Source: Pseudanabaena sp. FACHB-2040 (GTDB lineage: Bacteria; Cyanobacteriota; Cyanobacteriia; Phormidesmidales; Phormidesmidaceae). Taken from it: a stretch of 64,000 bases of DNA. The stretch lies in the NCBI RefSeq assembly GCF_014696715.1, contig NZ_JACJQO010000005.1, forward strand, positions 620,001 through 684,000. The letters run 5' to 3'. A program made the position numbers and the translations under genes. Below are positions 33,111-42,868 of the stretch, in pieces. Below the pieces are notes generated by a model. It worked only from the letters and a program-made list of their open reading frames with translations, made no database searches and was not told the DNA's origin. Position 1 is the first letter of the stretch; each line of letters opens with the position of its first letter.

Positions 33111-33523
33111 GAGAACCTACATGCCCTTCAAAAACTTCATCCACAGGTGCAACGGCTGCTGAATTACAAAATCCTTCAATCCCCTGGTATTTTGGGCAGC
33201 TTGCCACCAACATCATTGAATACGGTATTCCCAGTTTAGCTCACCCCTTAGAGCGTCGTTCTATCCCAAGAGCTAGGGAGATCCCTAGAACCATTAAATT
33301 GCCCTATGTCCTGGCTAAACCCTTCCCTAGGAGGCCATCTCACCTTGCTCCATCTGTCCCCCAGAAGTGTCATGCTTTAAATCCTACTTCTCTAAAAATC
33401 GTGCTCTGCGCTTGACATCTAGGCGGCTGCCCCGATTTATCGACCCCTTGTTAGACTGTTCGCGAACTGCTTGCCAAAATCCGCCATTCTCTGTTTCTGA
33501 ACGTTAAGAGATCGTCGCTGCCC
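33111..33523. other. gene-free divergent promoter region with a dispersed-repeat copy
   Basis: No gene is seen between the iscA-like gene (-) and the hypothetical at 33524 (+). A core of the dispersed repeat (TGCGCTTGACAT) is at 33407-33418, preceded by TCGTGCTC much as copy A at 1526 is preceded by TCGTGC. Promoters for both flanking genes must lie here but no clear -10/-35 pair stood out. Confidence 0.4.
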
Positions 33524-35194
33524 ATGAGTACGCTGAGCCGCATCATCCTCCAACGCCTCAAACAAATCCCTAAAATCCCCAGCGTCTGGGAGGCTGACCG
33601 ACGTGAAATTAGCGACTATGTAGCCGACAGCATAGACGAGGGAAATGATGCCGGATCTAGCCACAGCGACTGCATTATTTGGGTAGACGGCACGCAGGGA
33701 ACGGTGCGATCGCTCTCTGTTGTGCCCTCTGACAGCGGCCCTGAACCTCTGGTACGGGCCTTTCTGCAGGCTATGGAAAACCCCCAGGGGCCTCAGAGCC
33801 CAGCCCGACCCCAAAAAATCGTGGTACGGGACCGACAGATCCAGTTTTACCTGCGGGGCGTACTCCAGGATCTTGATATTGCCGTTGACTACGTGCCCGA
33901 ACTGCCCCTGATTGATGAGCTGTTTGAGACACTGCAGCAGGGCTCAGAACCCCACGAGGCCGAACTTCCAGAGCGCTACGCCAGCACCCTGGTCGAAAAA
34001 GCCTTTGATATGTGGGAGGCCGCCCCCTGGAACATTCTCAACGAGCAGCAGATTTTAGCCGTTGAACTCAATACCTGGGACATTGACACCCTTTACGTAT
34101 CGGTCCTCGGCATGGCGGGGGTAGAATACGGCCTGCTGATGTACCGCTCTCTGGAGTCACTGAAACAGTTTCGGCAGCGCGTCTTGGTGGGGGACCAGTC
34201 GCCCAAGCAAATGCAGGAGGCTTTTCTTGAGCAAGATTGCCTTTACCTCAACTTTGAGCTGATTGAAGGCCCAACTAGACCGCGCAACCCCCTGCCCGGT
34301 CTAGACTGGCTGCAAGATTCACCCGAGGCCATCAACCCAGAGTTTGGCAGCCTGCATCCTTTGGAAGGACTGCGAACCACTCTGGTAGAAGAGGAGGGCG
34401 CGACGCTAGTGGTGGCCCTAGAAGCCTTGAACCGTTTTTTTGTAAAGCACTATGACAGCTTAGAAGGCCCCCCTTTTCCAGCCCTGCAGGCTCGCTACCG
34501 CATTCCTAACCCAGCGGACGACCCTGGCCGCAAAACCATTTCGATAACGGTAAAAACCCTGCCGGAGGTGGCCGATGAGCTGATGGAGCAAACGAGCCAG
34601 GCATTTTCTGATCAGGTTGGGCTAGGGTCAGGCTTTCCGGTCTTGCGAGATGATTTTGTGCCGGAAGGGTCGCTGATTCTGCTGATGCAGTTTTCTCTAG
34701 AATGGGTCCAGCACTTGCGGCACAGTCCGGTCGTTTACTACCAGGCCCTGATCGAACCCCAGGCTGCTCCAATCGGTCTGCCCGTCGTGCTCATTCAGAC
34801 AACCCGACCCAAAGCTCAAATCCTGATCCAGGATTTGCAGCAGGCTGGGGGCATTAAGGCGGTTTGCTTTAACCAGGGTCGCGACCTGATCAGCGGGGAG
34901 AGCTACGAATTGGGGCTGCTGCAGAGCGGCGACGGCGAGTTTCACCTGTTTGCCGAGTACCAGCCTTCAGAATTGACCGACAAGCGAATTCTCAAGCACT
35001 GGCAGCAGTGGCAGCAGGAGCATAACGGAGCCTGCGGCGTGGTGATTGCGGGTGGCGTGACCGGCACCTCTAAGGGCAAGCCTCAGATTAAGGATATATA
35101 CGCCTTCTTTGAAACCACTGCTCAAACCTCTGAGGCGCTGGGGCTACCGCCGCTGCAGTTGCAGTACGCCCTAGACTGGGAACTAGACCGCTAG
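33524..35194 (+). CDS. conserved cyanobacterial hypothetical protein
   Basis: A 556-residue soluble protein without signal peptide or membrane helices. The N-terminal third ([17 protein letters not shown]..., then [18 protein letters not shown]) and a later segment ([39 protein letters not shown], ~190-228) look like conserved globular domains; the latter resembles what I recall as a DUF6930-type domain, but this is uncertain. It is acidic, rich in Gln and Glu. No catalytic motif is apparent. It precedes zds by 73 bases in the same direction and might share its transcript. Confidence 0.75.
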   Translation: MSTLSRIILQRLKQIPKIPSVWEADRREISDYVADSIDEGNDAGSSHSDCIIWVDGTQGTVRSLSVVPSDSGPEPLVRAFLQAMENPQGPQSPARPQKIVVRDRQIQFYLRGVLQDLDIAVDYVPELPLIDELFETLQQGSEPHEAELPERYASTLVEKAFDMWEAAPWNILNEQQILAVELNTWDIDTLYVSVLGMAGVEYGLLMYRSLESLKQFRQRVLVGDQSPKQMQEAFLEQDCLYLNFELIEGPTRPRNPLPGLDWLQDSPEAINPEFGSLHPLEGLRTTLVEEEGATLVVALEALNRFFVKHYDSLEGPPFPALQARYRIPNPADDPGRKTISITVKTLPEVADELMEQTSQAFSDQVGLGSGFPVLRDDFVPEGSLILLMQFSLEWVQHLRHSPVVYYQALIEPQAAPIGLPVVLIQTTRPKAQILIQDLQQAGGIKAVCFNQGRDLISGESYELGLLQSGDGEFHLFAEYQPSELTDKRILKHWQQWQQEHNGACGVVIAGGVTGTSKGKPQIKDIYAFFETTAQTSEALGLPPLQLQYALDWELDR

Positions 35195-35267
35195 GGCAAG
35201 AGGTCGTAGCCTCAAACCCCCGCAAAGAATTAATATATGTAAAGCAAATCTAAGGATACGGCGGCGA

Positions 35268-36707
35268 ATGCGAGTTGCGATTGTCGGTGCGGGGCTGGCT
35301 GGAATGGTTACCGCCCTAGAGCTGGTAGATGCGGGCCACGAGGTTGAGATTTTTGAGTCTCGTTCTTTTGTTGGCGGCAAGGTCGGCAGTTGGATCGATA
35401 AAGACGGCAACCATGTCGAGATGGGGCTGCACGTCTTCTTTGGCTGCTACTACAACCTGTTTGAGGTGATGAAGAAGGTAGGGGCCTTTGATCACCTGCT
35501 GCTCAAGGAACACACCCACACCTTTGTCAACCGAGGCGGGCAAACTGGAGCCTTGGACTTTCGCTTTATTACTGGGGCTCCCTTTAACGGGCTGAAGGCT
35601 TTTTTTACTACCACCCAACTTACGGTGCAGGACAAGCTGCAAAATGCGATCGCACTTGCCACCAGCCCCATCGTGCGCGGTTTGGTTGACTTTGAAGGGG
35701 CAATGAGAAACATTCGATCCCTCGATCACATCAGCTTTGCCGACTGGTTTCGCAAGCAGGGCGGCTCCAACGGCAGCCTCAAGCGCATGTGGAACCCGAT
35801 CGCCTATGCCCTCGGCTTCATTGACACCGAAAACATCTCAGCTCGCTGCATGCTCACCATCTTCCAGTTTTTTGCCGCTCGCACCGAGGCTTCGGTGCTG
35901 CGAATGCTGGAAGGTTCACCCGATACTTACCTGCACCAGCCCATTGTTAACTACCTGACCGAGCGGGGGGCTCAGATTCATACCCGCAGGGGCGTACGGC
36001 AGGTTTTATTTGAGGGCGAAGGCGATCAGATCCAAGTGACGGGCTTGGTGATTGCCAACGGAGAGAGCGAAGAAACTATCACTGCCGATGCCTACGTCTG
36101 TGCCTGCGACGTCCCCGGCATTAAGCGGCTGATTCCCGATGACTGGCGCAAGTGGCCCCAGTTCGACAATATCTTCAAGCTAGAGGCGGTGCCTGTTGCC
36201 ACGGTGCAGCTCCGCTTTGACGGCTGGGTCACGGAACTAAACGACTCCGAGGCCCGTCAACAGCTGCAGAGAGCGGTGGGTTTAGATAATTTGCTCTATA
36301 CCCCCGATGCCGACTTCTCCTGCTTTGCCGACCTGGCTCTAACTAGCCCTAGCGACTACTACCGCGAAGGTCAGGGTTCGCTGATGCAGCTGGTGCTGAC
36401 TCCCGGCGATCCCTTCATTAAGCAGAGCAATGAAGAAATTGTTCAGCATGTTCTCAAGCAGGTGCATGACCTGTTCCCCTCCTCGCGGGAGCTAAATCTA
36501 ACCTGGTCTGGTGTAGTCAAGCTGGCCCAGTCCCTCTATCGAGAAGCCCCAGGTGTGGAGCCCTACCGCCCTGATCAGGCGACCCCTATCTCTAACTTTT
36601 TCCTAGCGGGCAGCTACACCCAGCAGGACTACATCGATAGTATGGAAGGGGCAACACTTTCTGGCCGTCGGGCTGCCCAGGCAATTTTGGAACACCCCCA
36701 TGAGTGA
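35268..36707 (+). CDS. zds: 9,9'-di-cis-zeta-carotene desaturase (Zds/CrtQ)
   Basis: 479 residues. FAD-binding Rossmann motif [30 protein letters not shown] (~3-32), then the Zds/Pds-type [33 protein letters not shown] (~33-65) and the C-terminal [27 protein letters not shown] (~443-469). These are diagnostic for plant/cyanobacterial zeta-carotene desaturase, which converts zeta-carotene via neurosporene to prolycopene at the membrane. Its end overlaps the SRPBCC gene by 8 bases. AAGGA about 10 bases upstream is the ribosome site. Confidence 0.95.
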   Translation: MRVAIVGAGLAGMVTALELVDAGHEVEIFESRSFVGGKVGSWIDKDGNHVEMGLHVFFGCYYNLFEVMKKVGAFDHLLLKEHTHTFVNRGGQTGALDFRFITGAPFNGLKAFFTTTQLTVQDKLQNAIALATSPIVRGLVDFEGAMRNIRSLDHISFADWFRKQGGSNGSLKRMWNPIAYALGFIDTENISARCMLTIFQFFAARTEASVLRMLEGSPDTYLHQPIVNYLTERGAQIHTRRGVRQVLFEGEGDQIQVTGLVIANGESEETITADAYVCACDVPGIKRLIPDDWRKWPQFDNIFKLEAVPVATVQLRFDGWVTELNDSEARQQLQRAVGLDNLLYTPDADFSCFADLALTSPSDYYREGQGSLMQLVLTPGDPFIKQSNEEIVQHVLKQVHDLFPSSRELNLTWSGVVKLAQSLYREAPGVEPYRPDQATPISNFFLAGSYTQQDYIDSMEGATLSGRRAAQAILEHPHE

Positions 36708-37146
36708 TTGGCTCGATCACAGTGTATTGGTTGATGTGGATGTCCCGGTGGAGATGGCTTGGGGGCTTTGGTCTGATCTAGAGCAAATGCCCCGCTGGAT
36801 GAAGTGGATTGACTCGGTCACTGTCTTGCCAGAAAACCCCGAGCTGTCTCGCTGGAAGCTGGCCACACGAGGGCTTGAGTTTACCTGGCTGTCTCGCATT
36901 ACAAACCTGGTGCCAGAGCAGATTATTCAGTGGGAGTCGGTCGATGGGCTGCCCAACCGAGGCGCTATCCGGTTTTACGACCGCAAAGGCAGCACCACCG
37001 TTAAGCTAACGGTCTCTTACGATGTGCCTGCCATTGTCAAGTGGATGGACAATCTCTTTTTGGGCAGGGTAGTGGAGGGAGAGCTACAGGCTGACCTAAA
37101 CCGCTTTAGGACATACGCCCTGGCTGTAAAGCAGCAGTCTTCCTAG
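36700..37146 (+). CDS. SRPBCC (START-like) family protein coupled to zds
   Basis: A 148-residue SRPBCC/polyketide-cyclase-like protein: [34 protein letters not shown] (~9-42) is the usual coenzyme-Q-binding-type N-terminus, and [25 protein letters not shown] the closing helix. Such domains form a hydrophobic pocket for lipids or isoprenoids. The 8-base overlap with zds implies coupled translation, and the gene pair suggests a role in carotenoid handling or desaturase function, though this is inference. No catalytic residue can be named. Confidence 0.85.
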   Translation: MSDWLDHSVLVDVDVPVEMAWGLWSDLEQMPRWMKWIDSVTVLPENPELSRWKLATRGLEFTWLSRITNLVPEQIIQWESVDGLPNRGAIRFYDRKGSTTVKLTVSYDVPAIVKWMDNLFLGRVVEGELQADLNRFRTYALAVKQQSS

Positions 37147-37150
37147 CCCT

Positions 37151-39739
37151 ATGAATACGCTGACTCAACAGGTTCAGTCTCGACTGGAGCGGTTTGAGTT
37201 TACGGCCCTGTTTAGGGAGGTATTGGGCTGGGCTGCTGTTGGGGTGAGTCCGGCTCTGTTAGCTACAGAATCTAAAGATGGTGTGCTCTCTGGCTTGAGC
37301 TGGCGGGCCATTGCCCAGCGATCGCACTACACGGTCGTTGAAGTTTCCCTAAACAGGCCCTGGGATTTAGACCCCGATCTGCGGCAGCAAGTCTATTGGG
37401 CCATTGCGGCAGAAGTTTCTCACCTGCTGCTGATCTTTTTGGAGGCATCTGGCCAGCGCAGTCTTTGGATGTGGCCAGGATCGGCTGAACCCGCGGAGTA
37501 TTTGCATAGTCAGATCTACATTCGCGGTCAGGTGGATAAGGGCTGGGCGAGTCGGCTGGCCCGCCTGCACCCGCAAATCTCAGAGGATCCGGAGCAACTA
37601 CACAGCCACCTGCTGACGGCCTTGAGTGATGGCAGCGAGCAGTTTGGGGATGTGCAGGCTCACTTTCAGGCATTTCAGGCCAGCCTAGAGCAGATCTATA
37701 GCGGCATTACCGGGATTGGCCGGATTTGCGATCGCAAGCACTATGCCCTGGTTGTGCTCTGTCGCCTTTTAGCCTTAGCGCAGCAGCAGCGCCAGGGCTG
37801 GCTTGACCAGGGAGATGAGTGGTACCTACACAATCGGTTTGGCCAGAGCCAGCAGCGAGGAGCCAACCAGTTTTTCAGCGAGTTTTTGCAGCCTCTCTGG
37901 TTTCAAGGGTTCATTCTGCCGTCTCAAGAGCGTCCTCTGCTGGTGCAGGAGCTGGGGGAAGTGCCCTTTTTGCCCACCGGGCCATTTCAGCCCCATCCAC
38001 TAGAGCAACAGTATGACCAAATTCAGATTGCCGATGTTGCCTTTGAAGCTGCGCTGACCTGGTTGGGCGATCTGGCAGAATCCGCCGCGCCCGACCAAAT
38101 TTTGGATCTGCTCGGCCCCCTCTTTGAGCGATTTGTAAATCAGCCGGGCGATCTGCCCCTGATTACGCCCGAGCCGATGCTGAGGGCGCTGTGCGATCGC
38201 ACCCTAGAGCGCTGCCTGCTGCAGCAGAGCCAGCCTTTTGCAGCCATCCCCCCACCGTCTTTAGACGATCTGCTGATGGCAATGGCCGCCCCGAATGCGC
38301 GGGTTCTCCTAGAGCAGATGCCCAGCCTGACAATTTTAGATCCAGCCTGTGGTTCGGGTCGCTACCTGGCAAGGGCACTGCAGTTTTTAACCCAGACAGG
38401 GGCAGCACTGGCCGCCATTCTAAAAACGACTTCTGGCATTAGCCTGCCTGATTGGCTGAAGTTGGAGCCGGAATCTTCTCTGACCCTGGCCCTACAGCGA
38501 CGGCTCCTAAATCGGTCGTTTTTGGGCGTTGAGCTGTCGGCTCAGGCGCTAGAGCTGGCCCGTCTGCAGATTTTTCTGCAGCTGGTGCAACAGGTCAAGC
38601 AAGTGCAGGAGCTGCAGGGCCTACCGGATTTGGCTCTCACCGTTTTGCAGGGCAATTCTCTAATTGGCCTTATCAAAGTAGACTCCGAGCGGTTTGACCA
38701 AGTGGAGGACAAAGCCGCAGCCGAGCAGCCAGAAACGGAAGCCGACCTGGCCCTCCAAGGCAACCTGCTGCAGCCCCTACTGGCGGAAAACTACCGCAGC
38801 ACCTTAGCCGAGCGGCAGATCTGGCTGGAGCACTACCGAGATCAGACCCACCTGCTCTCGGAGGTAAACGGCATTCCCGGCTATGTGCAGGCAGAGTTTC
38901 TGCGCGACCGCCTGCTAGAACTTAACCGCACTGTCCAAGACGAGCTCAACCAGCTGCTGCTGAGCGAGTTTAGTCAGCAGCTCGGCATTCGCTACCGGCA
39001 GAGTGATAGTCAGGGTCGGCAGCAGCGGCGGCTATTGACACTGGCCGATATAGAAGCGCTGCAGCCTTTTCACTGGGGCTTTCATGTCCATCAGCTGCTG
39101 GAGCAAGGCGGCTTTGACATAGTGCTGTGCCACCCGCCGTGGAGTGGGGTGCAGAGCACAGCGGAAGGCTTTTTTACGGCTTTTCAAGATCTCTTTGAGC
39201 GCAAGGGCATCCCACTAGAAGCCTTTCGCCACCATCGCAAAGAGCTCCTCAGCATCGATGCGGCTCTAGCTACCGCCTGGCGAGACTACTGCGGGCAGTT
39301 TACCCTTCTCAGCGACTATTTTCGTCGAGCTGAGCCATTTCGCAACGCTGCCCAACCCCCCCCTAACCATTCCCAAATGCGGCTCAGTCAGGCCAGACTG
39401 CTGCTAGAGCGCAGCCAGCAGCTCCTGCGCCCTGGAGGGATTGGGGCGTTTTTGCTGCCGCCTGACCTGTGGCACCACGACAACGCCGTCCGGCTACGGC
39501 ACTGGCTGAGGGAAGAAAACCAAGTTTTGAGTGTGATTGAAGTTTCCAATCAGCAGGGAGCTTTGGGAGATTTGCCAGCCCGCACAGCAGTCAGCTTACT
39601 TTGGCTAGAGAAAGGCAGCCCTACCCCAGAAAATGCCGCGCTTTACGAGCAGCCTGCCCCCTCTCCAACTGCCGCCGCGCTATGGAGCCTGCTGCAAAGC
39701 CCAATCCACCTGCTGGAAGAGAGCGTTGAGGTCGGCTGA
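37151..39739 (+). CDS. Eco57I-like N6-adenine DNA methylase-type protein with altered catalytic motif
   Basis: 862 residues. The N-terminal part (~1-150) resembles the nuclease-like or uncharacterised N-domain of type IIG proteins. The methylase core has motif I ILDPACGSGRYL (~394-405), an acidic loop FLGVELSAQALELARLQIFLQ (~457) and, at motif IV, IVLCHPPWSG (~657-666), with His661 where Asn of NPP(Y/F/W) is expected. A Gln-rich helical section lies between motifs I and IV. After RPGGIGAFLLPPDLWHHDNA (~758-777) and IEVSNQQGALGD the protein ends soon, lacking the target-recognition domain typical of >1000-residue relatives. The last 60 bases overlap coaE on the other strand. It may be a truncated or repurposed methylase. 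Confidence 0.75.
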   Translation: MNTLTQQVQSRLERFEFTALFREVLGWAAVGVSPALLATESKDGVLSGLSWRAIAQRSHYTVVEVSLNRPWDLDPDLRQQVYWAIAAEVSHLLLIFLEASGQRSLWMWPGSAEPAEYLHSQIYIRGQVDKGWASRLARLHPQISEDPEQLHSHLLTALSDGSEQFGDVQAHFQAFQASLEQIYSGITGIGRICDRKHYALVVLCRLLALAQQQRQGWLDQGDEWYLHNRFGQSQQRGANQFFSEFLQPLWFQGFILPSQERPLLVQELGEVPFLPTGPFQPHPLEQQYDQIQIADVAFEAALTWLGDLAESAAPDQILDLLGPLFERFVNQPGDLPLITPEPMLRALCDRTLERCLLQQSQPFAAIPPPSLDDLLMAMAAPNARVLLEQMPSLTILDPACGSGRYLARALQFLTQTGAALAAILKTTSGISLPDWLKLEPESSLTLALQRRLLNRSFLGVELSAQALELARLQIFLQLVQQVKQVQELQGLPDLALTVLQGNSLIGLIKVDSERFDQVEDKAAAEQPETEADLALQGNLLQPLLAENYRSTLAERQIWLEHYRDQTHLLSEVNGIPGYVQAEFLRDRLLELNRTVQDELNQLLLSEFSQQLGIRYRQSDSQGRQQRRLLTLADIEALQPFHWGFHVHQLLEQGGFDIVLCHPPWSGVQSTAEGFFTAFQDLFERKGIPLEAFRHHRKELLSIDAALATAWRDYCGQFTLLSDYFRRAEPFRNAAQPPPNHSQMRLSQARLLLERSQQLLRPGGIGAFLLPPDLWHHDNAVRLRHWLREENQVLSVIEVSNQQGALGDLPARTAVSLLWLEKGSPTPENAALYEQPAPSPTAAALWSLLQSPIHLLEESVEVG

Positions 39740-40276
39740 GTTGTCTAGCACCACATCAGCCTGAGCTATCTTCTCGGCTAGCGGCATTTGGCTACGGATA
39801 CGGGCCTGGGCCTGGTCAGCGGTGAGCCGATTGCGCGCCATTAATCGCTGCTGCTGCTGAGTTTCGCTGCAAGCAACCACCCAAATCTCGCTTACCTGAT
39901 CAGTCAAGTTAGCTTCAAACAGCAGGGGAATGGACTGCACCACAATGGGCAACTCTGTCAGCGCTGCCATTGCCTCGGTAAACTGCTGTCGCACAAAGGG
40001 GTGGATCTGCTGCTCTAGCCAGCGCTTTTCTGCCGTGTCGTTGAAAACAATCTCCCCCAGGCGCGCCCGGTTCAAACTGCCCTCAGGCTGCAGAATGGTC
40101 GGGCCATAGCGATGTGCGATCGCACCCAAAATTGGCGACCCTAGTTCTACCGCCTGCCGAGCATAGTGGTCGGCATCGAGCACCGGAATTGAGTGCTGCG
40201 ACTGCAAATACTGAGATACCGTAGATTTGCCGGTGGCAATGCCGCCGGTCAGACCGATGATCCGCTGCCTGCCCAT
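39680..40276 (-). CDS. coaE: dephospho-CoA kinase (CoaE)
   Basis: A 198-residue P-loop kinase: IIGLTGGIATGKSTVSQYLQ (~6-25) is diagnostic, followed by VLDADHYARQAVELGSP (~33) and VVQSIPLLFEANL (~111; the usual motif is DxPLLFE). It carries out the last step of coenzyme A synthesis in the cytoplasm. The start overlaps the end of cobA-hemD by 28 bases (coupled translation); the 3' end overlaps the convergent methylase by 60 bases. Confidence 0.93.
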   Translation of the reverse strand: MGRQRIIGLTGGIATGKSTVSQYLQSQHSIPVLDADHYARQAVELGSPILGAIAHRYGPTILQPEGSLNRARLGEIVFNDTAEKRWLEQQIHPFVRQQFTEAMAALTELPIVVQSIPLLFEANLTDQVSEIWVVACSETQQQQRLMARNRLTADQAQARIRSQMPLAEKIAQADVVLDNSADLNALFQQVDWALQQAP

Positions 40277-41835
40277 GTGCTGATCGCCTCAGTCAGGCCG
40301 TCTAGGGTATACTCTGCCGCTTCGATGTCTACCCGTCCTAGCAATTCCTGACAGGTGATTGAAGTTTGTGGCCCAATCGAGGCAATGGCAACCTCTGCCA
40401 GGAAGCTCAGCCAATCGGGGCCTAACCCCTGCTCTACTAGGGCGCTAAAGTGCCGCACCGTCTTAGAGCTGGCAAAGGTGACCACGTCTACCGAACCAGA
40501 CTGTAGCGCGGCGATGGCTTGCGGATCCAGTTCGCGGGGGCAGCCCGACTCATAGGCTGCTACTGCCACCACCTGTGCCCCCGCAGCCGTGAGTTCTTCG
40601 ATCAGCACTTCCCGGCTGCCGCTCTCGACGCGGGGAAAAAGCACTTTCAGCCCGTCTACCGGCTCCGGAAAATGCTCCACCAGCGCATCGGCCACAAAGT
40701 CTGGGGGCACAAAGTCCGGCGCTAGCCCCCACTGCCCCAATACCGCTGCCGTTTTTTTGCCCACCACAGCAATTTTGATCCCGGCGAGCGATCGCACATC
40801 CTTTCCAGCCGCCAGCAGTCGCTCTAGAAAATAGTTCACCCCGTTAGCCGAAGTTAGGATCAGCCAGTTAAAGCGGGAGAGATGTGCGATCGCATCATCC
40901 AACTCTGCCCAACTAGAAGGGGGGCAAATCTCCAGGGCAGGCATCTCCACCACCTGGGCTCCTTGAGCCTGCAGCAGCTTGGTGAACTGGCTCGACTGCC
41001 CGAGTGAGCGCGTGACCAAGATGGTTTTGCCAGTTAAAGGCATTGCTGGGGCTGCAGCCGGGGGAACGGTATTAGCGAGGCTTCCCAGTTCAGACATGGT
41101 TAATGCTGGCCGCTCACTTCCCATTAAATACGGACGCAATCCTACCACTTCTCCAATCACAATCACGCAGGGCGATAGCTTTTCCCCTTTCGTCACCTGG
41201 TCAATATTGAGCAGCGTGCCCTGCCAAACCTGCTGCTGAGGCTGACCAGCCCAACGAATCACCGCTACTGGAGTTTCGGGCCGCTTGCCGCTAGCGCGCA
41301 GTCGAGCTGCGATCGCACCTAAATTACGCGCCCCCATCAGCACAACCACCGTCTGTATCTGAGCTAAGGCCCGCCAGTCCAGCAAATCCATATCGTGAGC
41401 TGTGACTACCGAAAATCCGTGCCCCCACACCGAATCGGTCAGCGGAATTCCAGCTAACAGCGGCGCAGCCAGCGCCGAGGAAAGGCCCGGTACCACTTCA
41501 AAGGCACACCCCGCCCCCTTGAGCGCCTGAATCTCTGAAGTCGTGCGTCCAAAGATAAAAGGGTCGCCACTTTTCAGCCGCACCACCTGCCGCCCCTGCT
41601 GGCACAGATCCACCAGCAGCCGATCGATCTCAGTCTGCGGTGGGCTGGGTTGGCCGCCCCGTTTGCCTACATCAAACTGCTCACACGTTGGCGGCAGCAG
41701 CGCCAACCAGTCGCTATTCACTAGCGCATCGTGCACCAGCGCCTCGGCTTGCCCCAGCACTTGATACCCCCTCAAGGTGAGATAGGCCAGATCCCCTGGC
41801 CCTGCTCCTACCAGATACACCTTACCTGTGGTCAC
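40249..41835 (-). CDS. cobA-hemD: uroporphyrinogen-III C-methyltransferase / uroporphyrinogen-III synthase fusion (CobA-HemD)
   Basis: 528 residues. The N-terminal ~240 are SUMT: VYLVGAGPGDLAYLTLRG (~6), LKSGDPFIFGR (~83), the PGLSSALAAPLLAGIPLT motif (~110) and VVLMGARNL (~158). The C-terminal part (~265-520) is HemD, with TGKTILVTRSLGQSSQFTKLL and LTSANGVNYFLERL. The fusion makes uro'gen III and methylates it towards sirohaem/cobalamin. It begins with GTG 41835; no better start is visible. CoaE overlaps downstream. The promoter should lie in 41836-41880 beside a G-rich repeat. Confidence 0.92.
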   Translation of the reverse strand: MTTGKVYLVGAGPGDLAYLTLRGYQVLGQAEALVHDALVNSDWLALLPPTCEQFDVGKRGGQPSPPQTEIDRLLVDLCQQGRQVVRLKSGDPFIFGRTTSEIQALKGAGCAFEVVPGLSSALAAPLLAGIPLTDSVWGHGFSVVTAHDMDLLDWRALAQIQTVVVLMGARNLGAIAARLRASGKRPETPVAVIRWAGQPQQQVWQGTLLNIDQVTKGEKLSPCVIVIGEVVGLRPYLMGSERPALTMSELGSLANTVPPAAAPAMPLTGKTILVTRSLGQSSQFTKLLQAQGAQVVEMPALEICPPSSWAELDDAIAHLSRFNWLILTSANGVNYFLERLLAAGKDVRSLAGIKIAVVGKKTAAVLGQWGLAPDFVPPDFVADALVEHFPEPVDGLKVLFPRVESGSREVLIEELTAAGAQVVAVAAYESGCPRELDPQAIAALQSGSVDVVTFASSKTVRHFSALVEQGLGPDWLSFLAEVAIASIGPQTSITCQELLGRVDIEAAEYTLDGLTEAISTWAGSGSSV

Positions 41836-41877
41836 ACTGCTTTCCTGGGATGTGTCTTTTTTATGATGCCTGAGAAT

Positions 41878-41934
41878 GGGGGGTGGGGGAGATGGGGATG
41901 GTGGGGGAGATGGGGAGGGTGGGGAAGGTGGGGA
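41878..41934. repeat. G-rich microsatellite with G-quadruplex potential
   Basis: Repeated GGGGGAGATGGGGATGGT-type units give at least seven runs of four or more G within 57 bases on the + strand. The complement is the same C/T-rich family seen at 19983-20050 and in the GT9 fusion linker. It sits about 45 bases upstream of the cobA-hemD start and 190 upstream of the PEP-CTERM gene. Confidence 0.75.
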
Positions 41935-42122
41935 GCAAATGCGGTAGGGGCAGGTCTAGGCAGAGACGTTTACTTCTCTTCCCCAATTTCTCAAGACTTG
42001 CTTGACGTGTGGCTACGCCTAACTTCCTGCTCTCTGTCTGGAAAATTAAATTAAAAAACAGGTGCTTTCCCTGCCTCCTCAGTCCGGCTATCTTAAGGCA
42101 ATAGCCCCCTCTTTAACGGCAC

Positions 42123-42815
42123 ATGTCACATTCCTCAGCGCTGGTGCTTAAACGTGTTTTTTCGGGTTTTGCGATCGCAGCCGCAGCAATTACACTCTCG
42201 GCTCAGGCAGCACCAGCGGCTACCCTGAGCTTTGTGCAGCCAGGAGACGGCGGTACCTTTAGACCTCTAGTGCCTGTGGCTCCGGGGGAGTATGGTTTTG
42301 AAGGCCGGGGCGGCAGCCCAACTACCTGGGAGCTGGGGGTGGGCACTCAGACTAGCGTTGTCGGCAGCTTTAACGAGGCGGATTTTGCTTGGGGGGCGCT
42401 GCAGCCTTTTGAGATGACTTGGGCCCCTGGATCTCTAGTTAGCGTCACTGTTGGGACGACTAGCCTGTCTTACAGCGCTGACTGGCTGGTGGGCAACGCT
42501 ATCCGCGTGATCGCCAAGCAAAAGGCCCTGCTTTCTATTTCCGAGGTGGATGGGCAAAGTTTGAGGGGCAGCATTGGCGATATTGCAGGCACGACTCTGG
42601 AAAAGCTCTACCTCACAGGAGACAGTCTGCTAGATGGTTGGACGCTGAAAGGGCAGATTCAAATTGCGCCGGGCGGCAACTCCCGCAATGAGATCTTGAT
42701 CACCAGCGGCAACTTCACCCCCGCTGAACCGGTTCCCGAACCACTGACTACGGCGGCGCTCTTTCTGGTAGCAACGGCAGGATTGGGGCTGACTCAACGG
42801 GTTATCAAAGCCTGA
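42123..42815 (+). CDS. PEP-CTERM sorting-domain protein
   Basis: 230 residues. Signal peptide (VFSGFAIAAAAITLSAQAAPAA, ~12-33), a mature beta-rich domain (Gly/Ser/Thr, no Cys) of a choice-of-anchor-like type with LGVGTQTSVVGSF and TWAPGSLVSVTVG, and a C-terminal PEP-CTERM signal: VPEPLTTAALFLVATAGLGLTQRVIKA (VPEP, hydrophobic helix, Arg/Lys end). Such proteins are processed by exosortase and often associate with exopolysaccharide, which fits the polysaccharide locus that starts 720 bases downstream. No exosortase gene is in the window. Confidence 0.88.
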   Translation: MSHSSALVLKRVFSGFAIAAAAITLSAQAAPAATLSFVQPGDGGTFRPLVPVAPGEYGFEGRGGSPTTWELGVGTQTSVVGSFNEADFAWGALQPFEMTWAPGSLVSVTVGTTSLSYSADWLVGNAIRVIAKQKALLSISEVDGQSLRGSIGDIAGTTLEKLYLTGDSLLDGWTLKGQIQIAPGGNSRNEILITSGNFTPAEPVPEPLTTAALFLVATAGLGLTQRVIKA

Positions 42816-42868
42816 TCGGCGGGGATGGTTTCGTGGCATTCTGGTAGCCAGCATTCAAGAGAGCCCCG

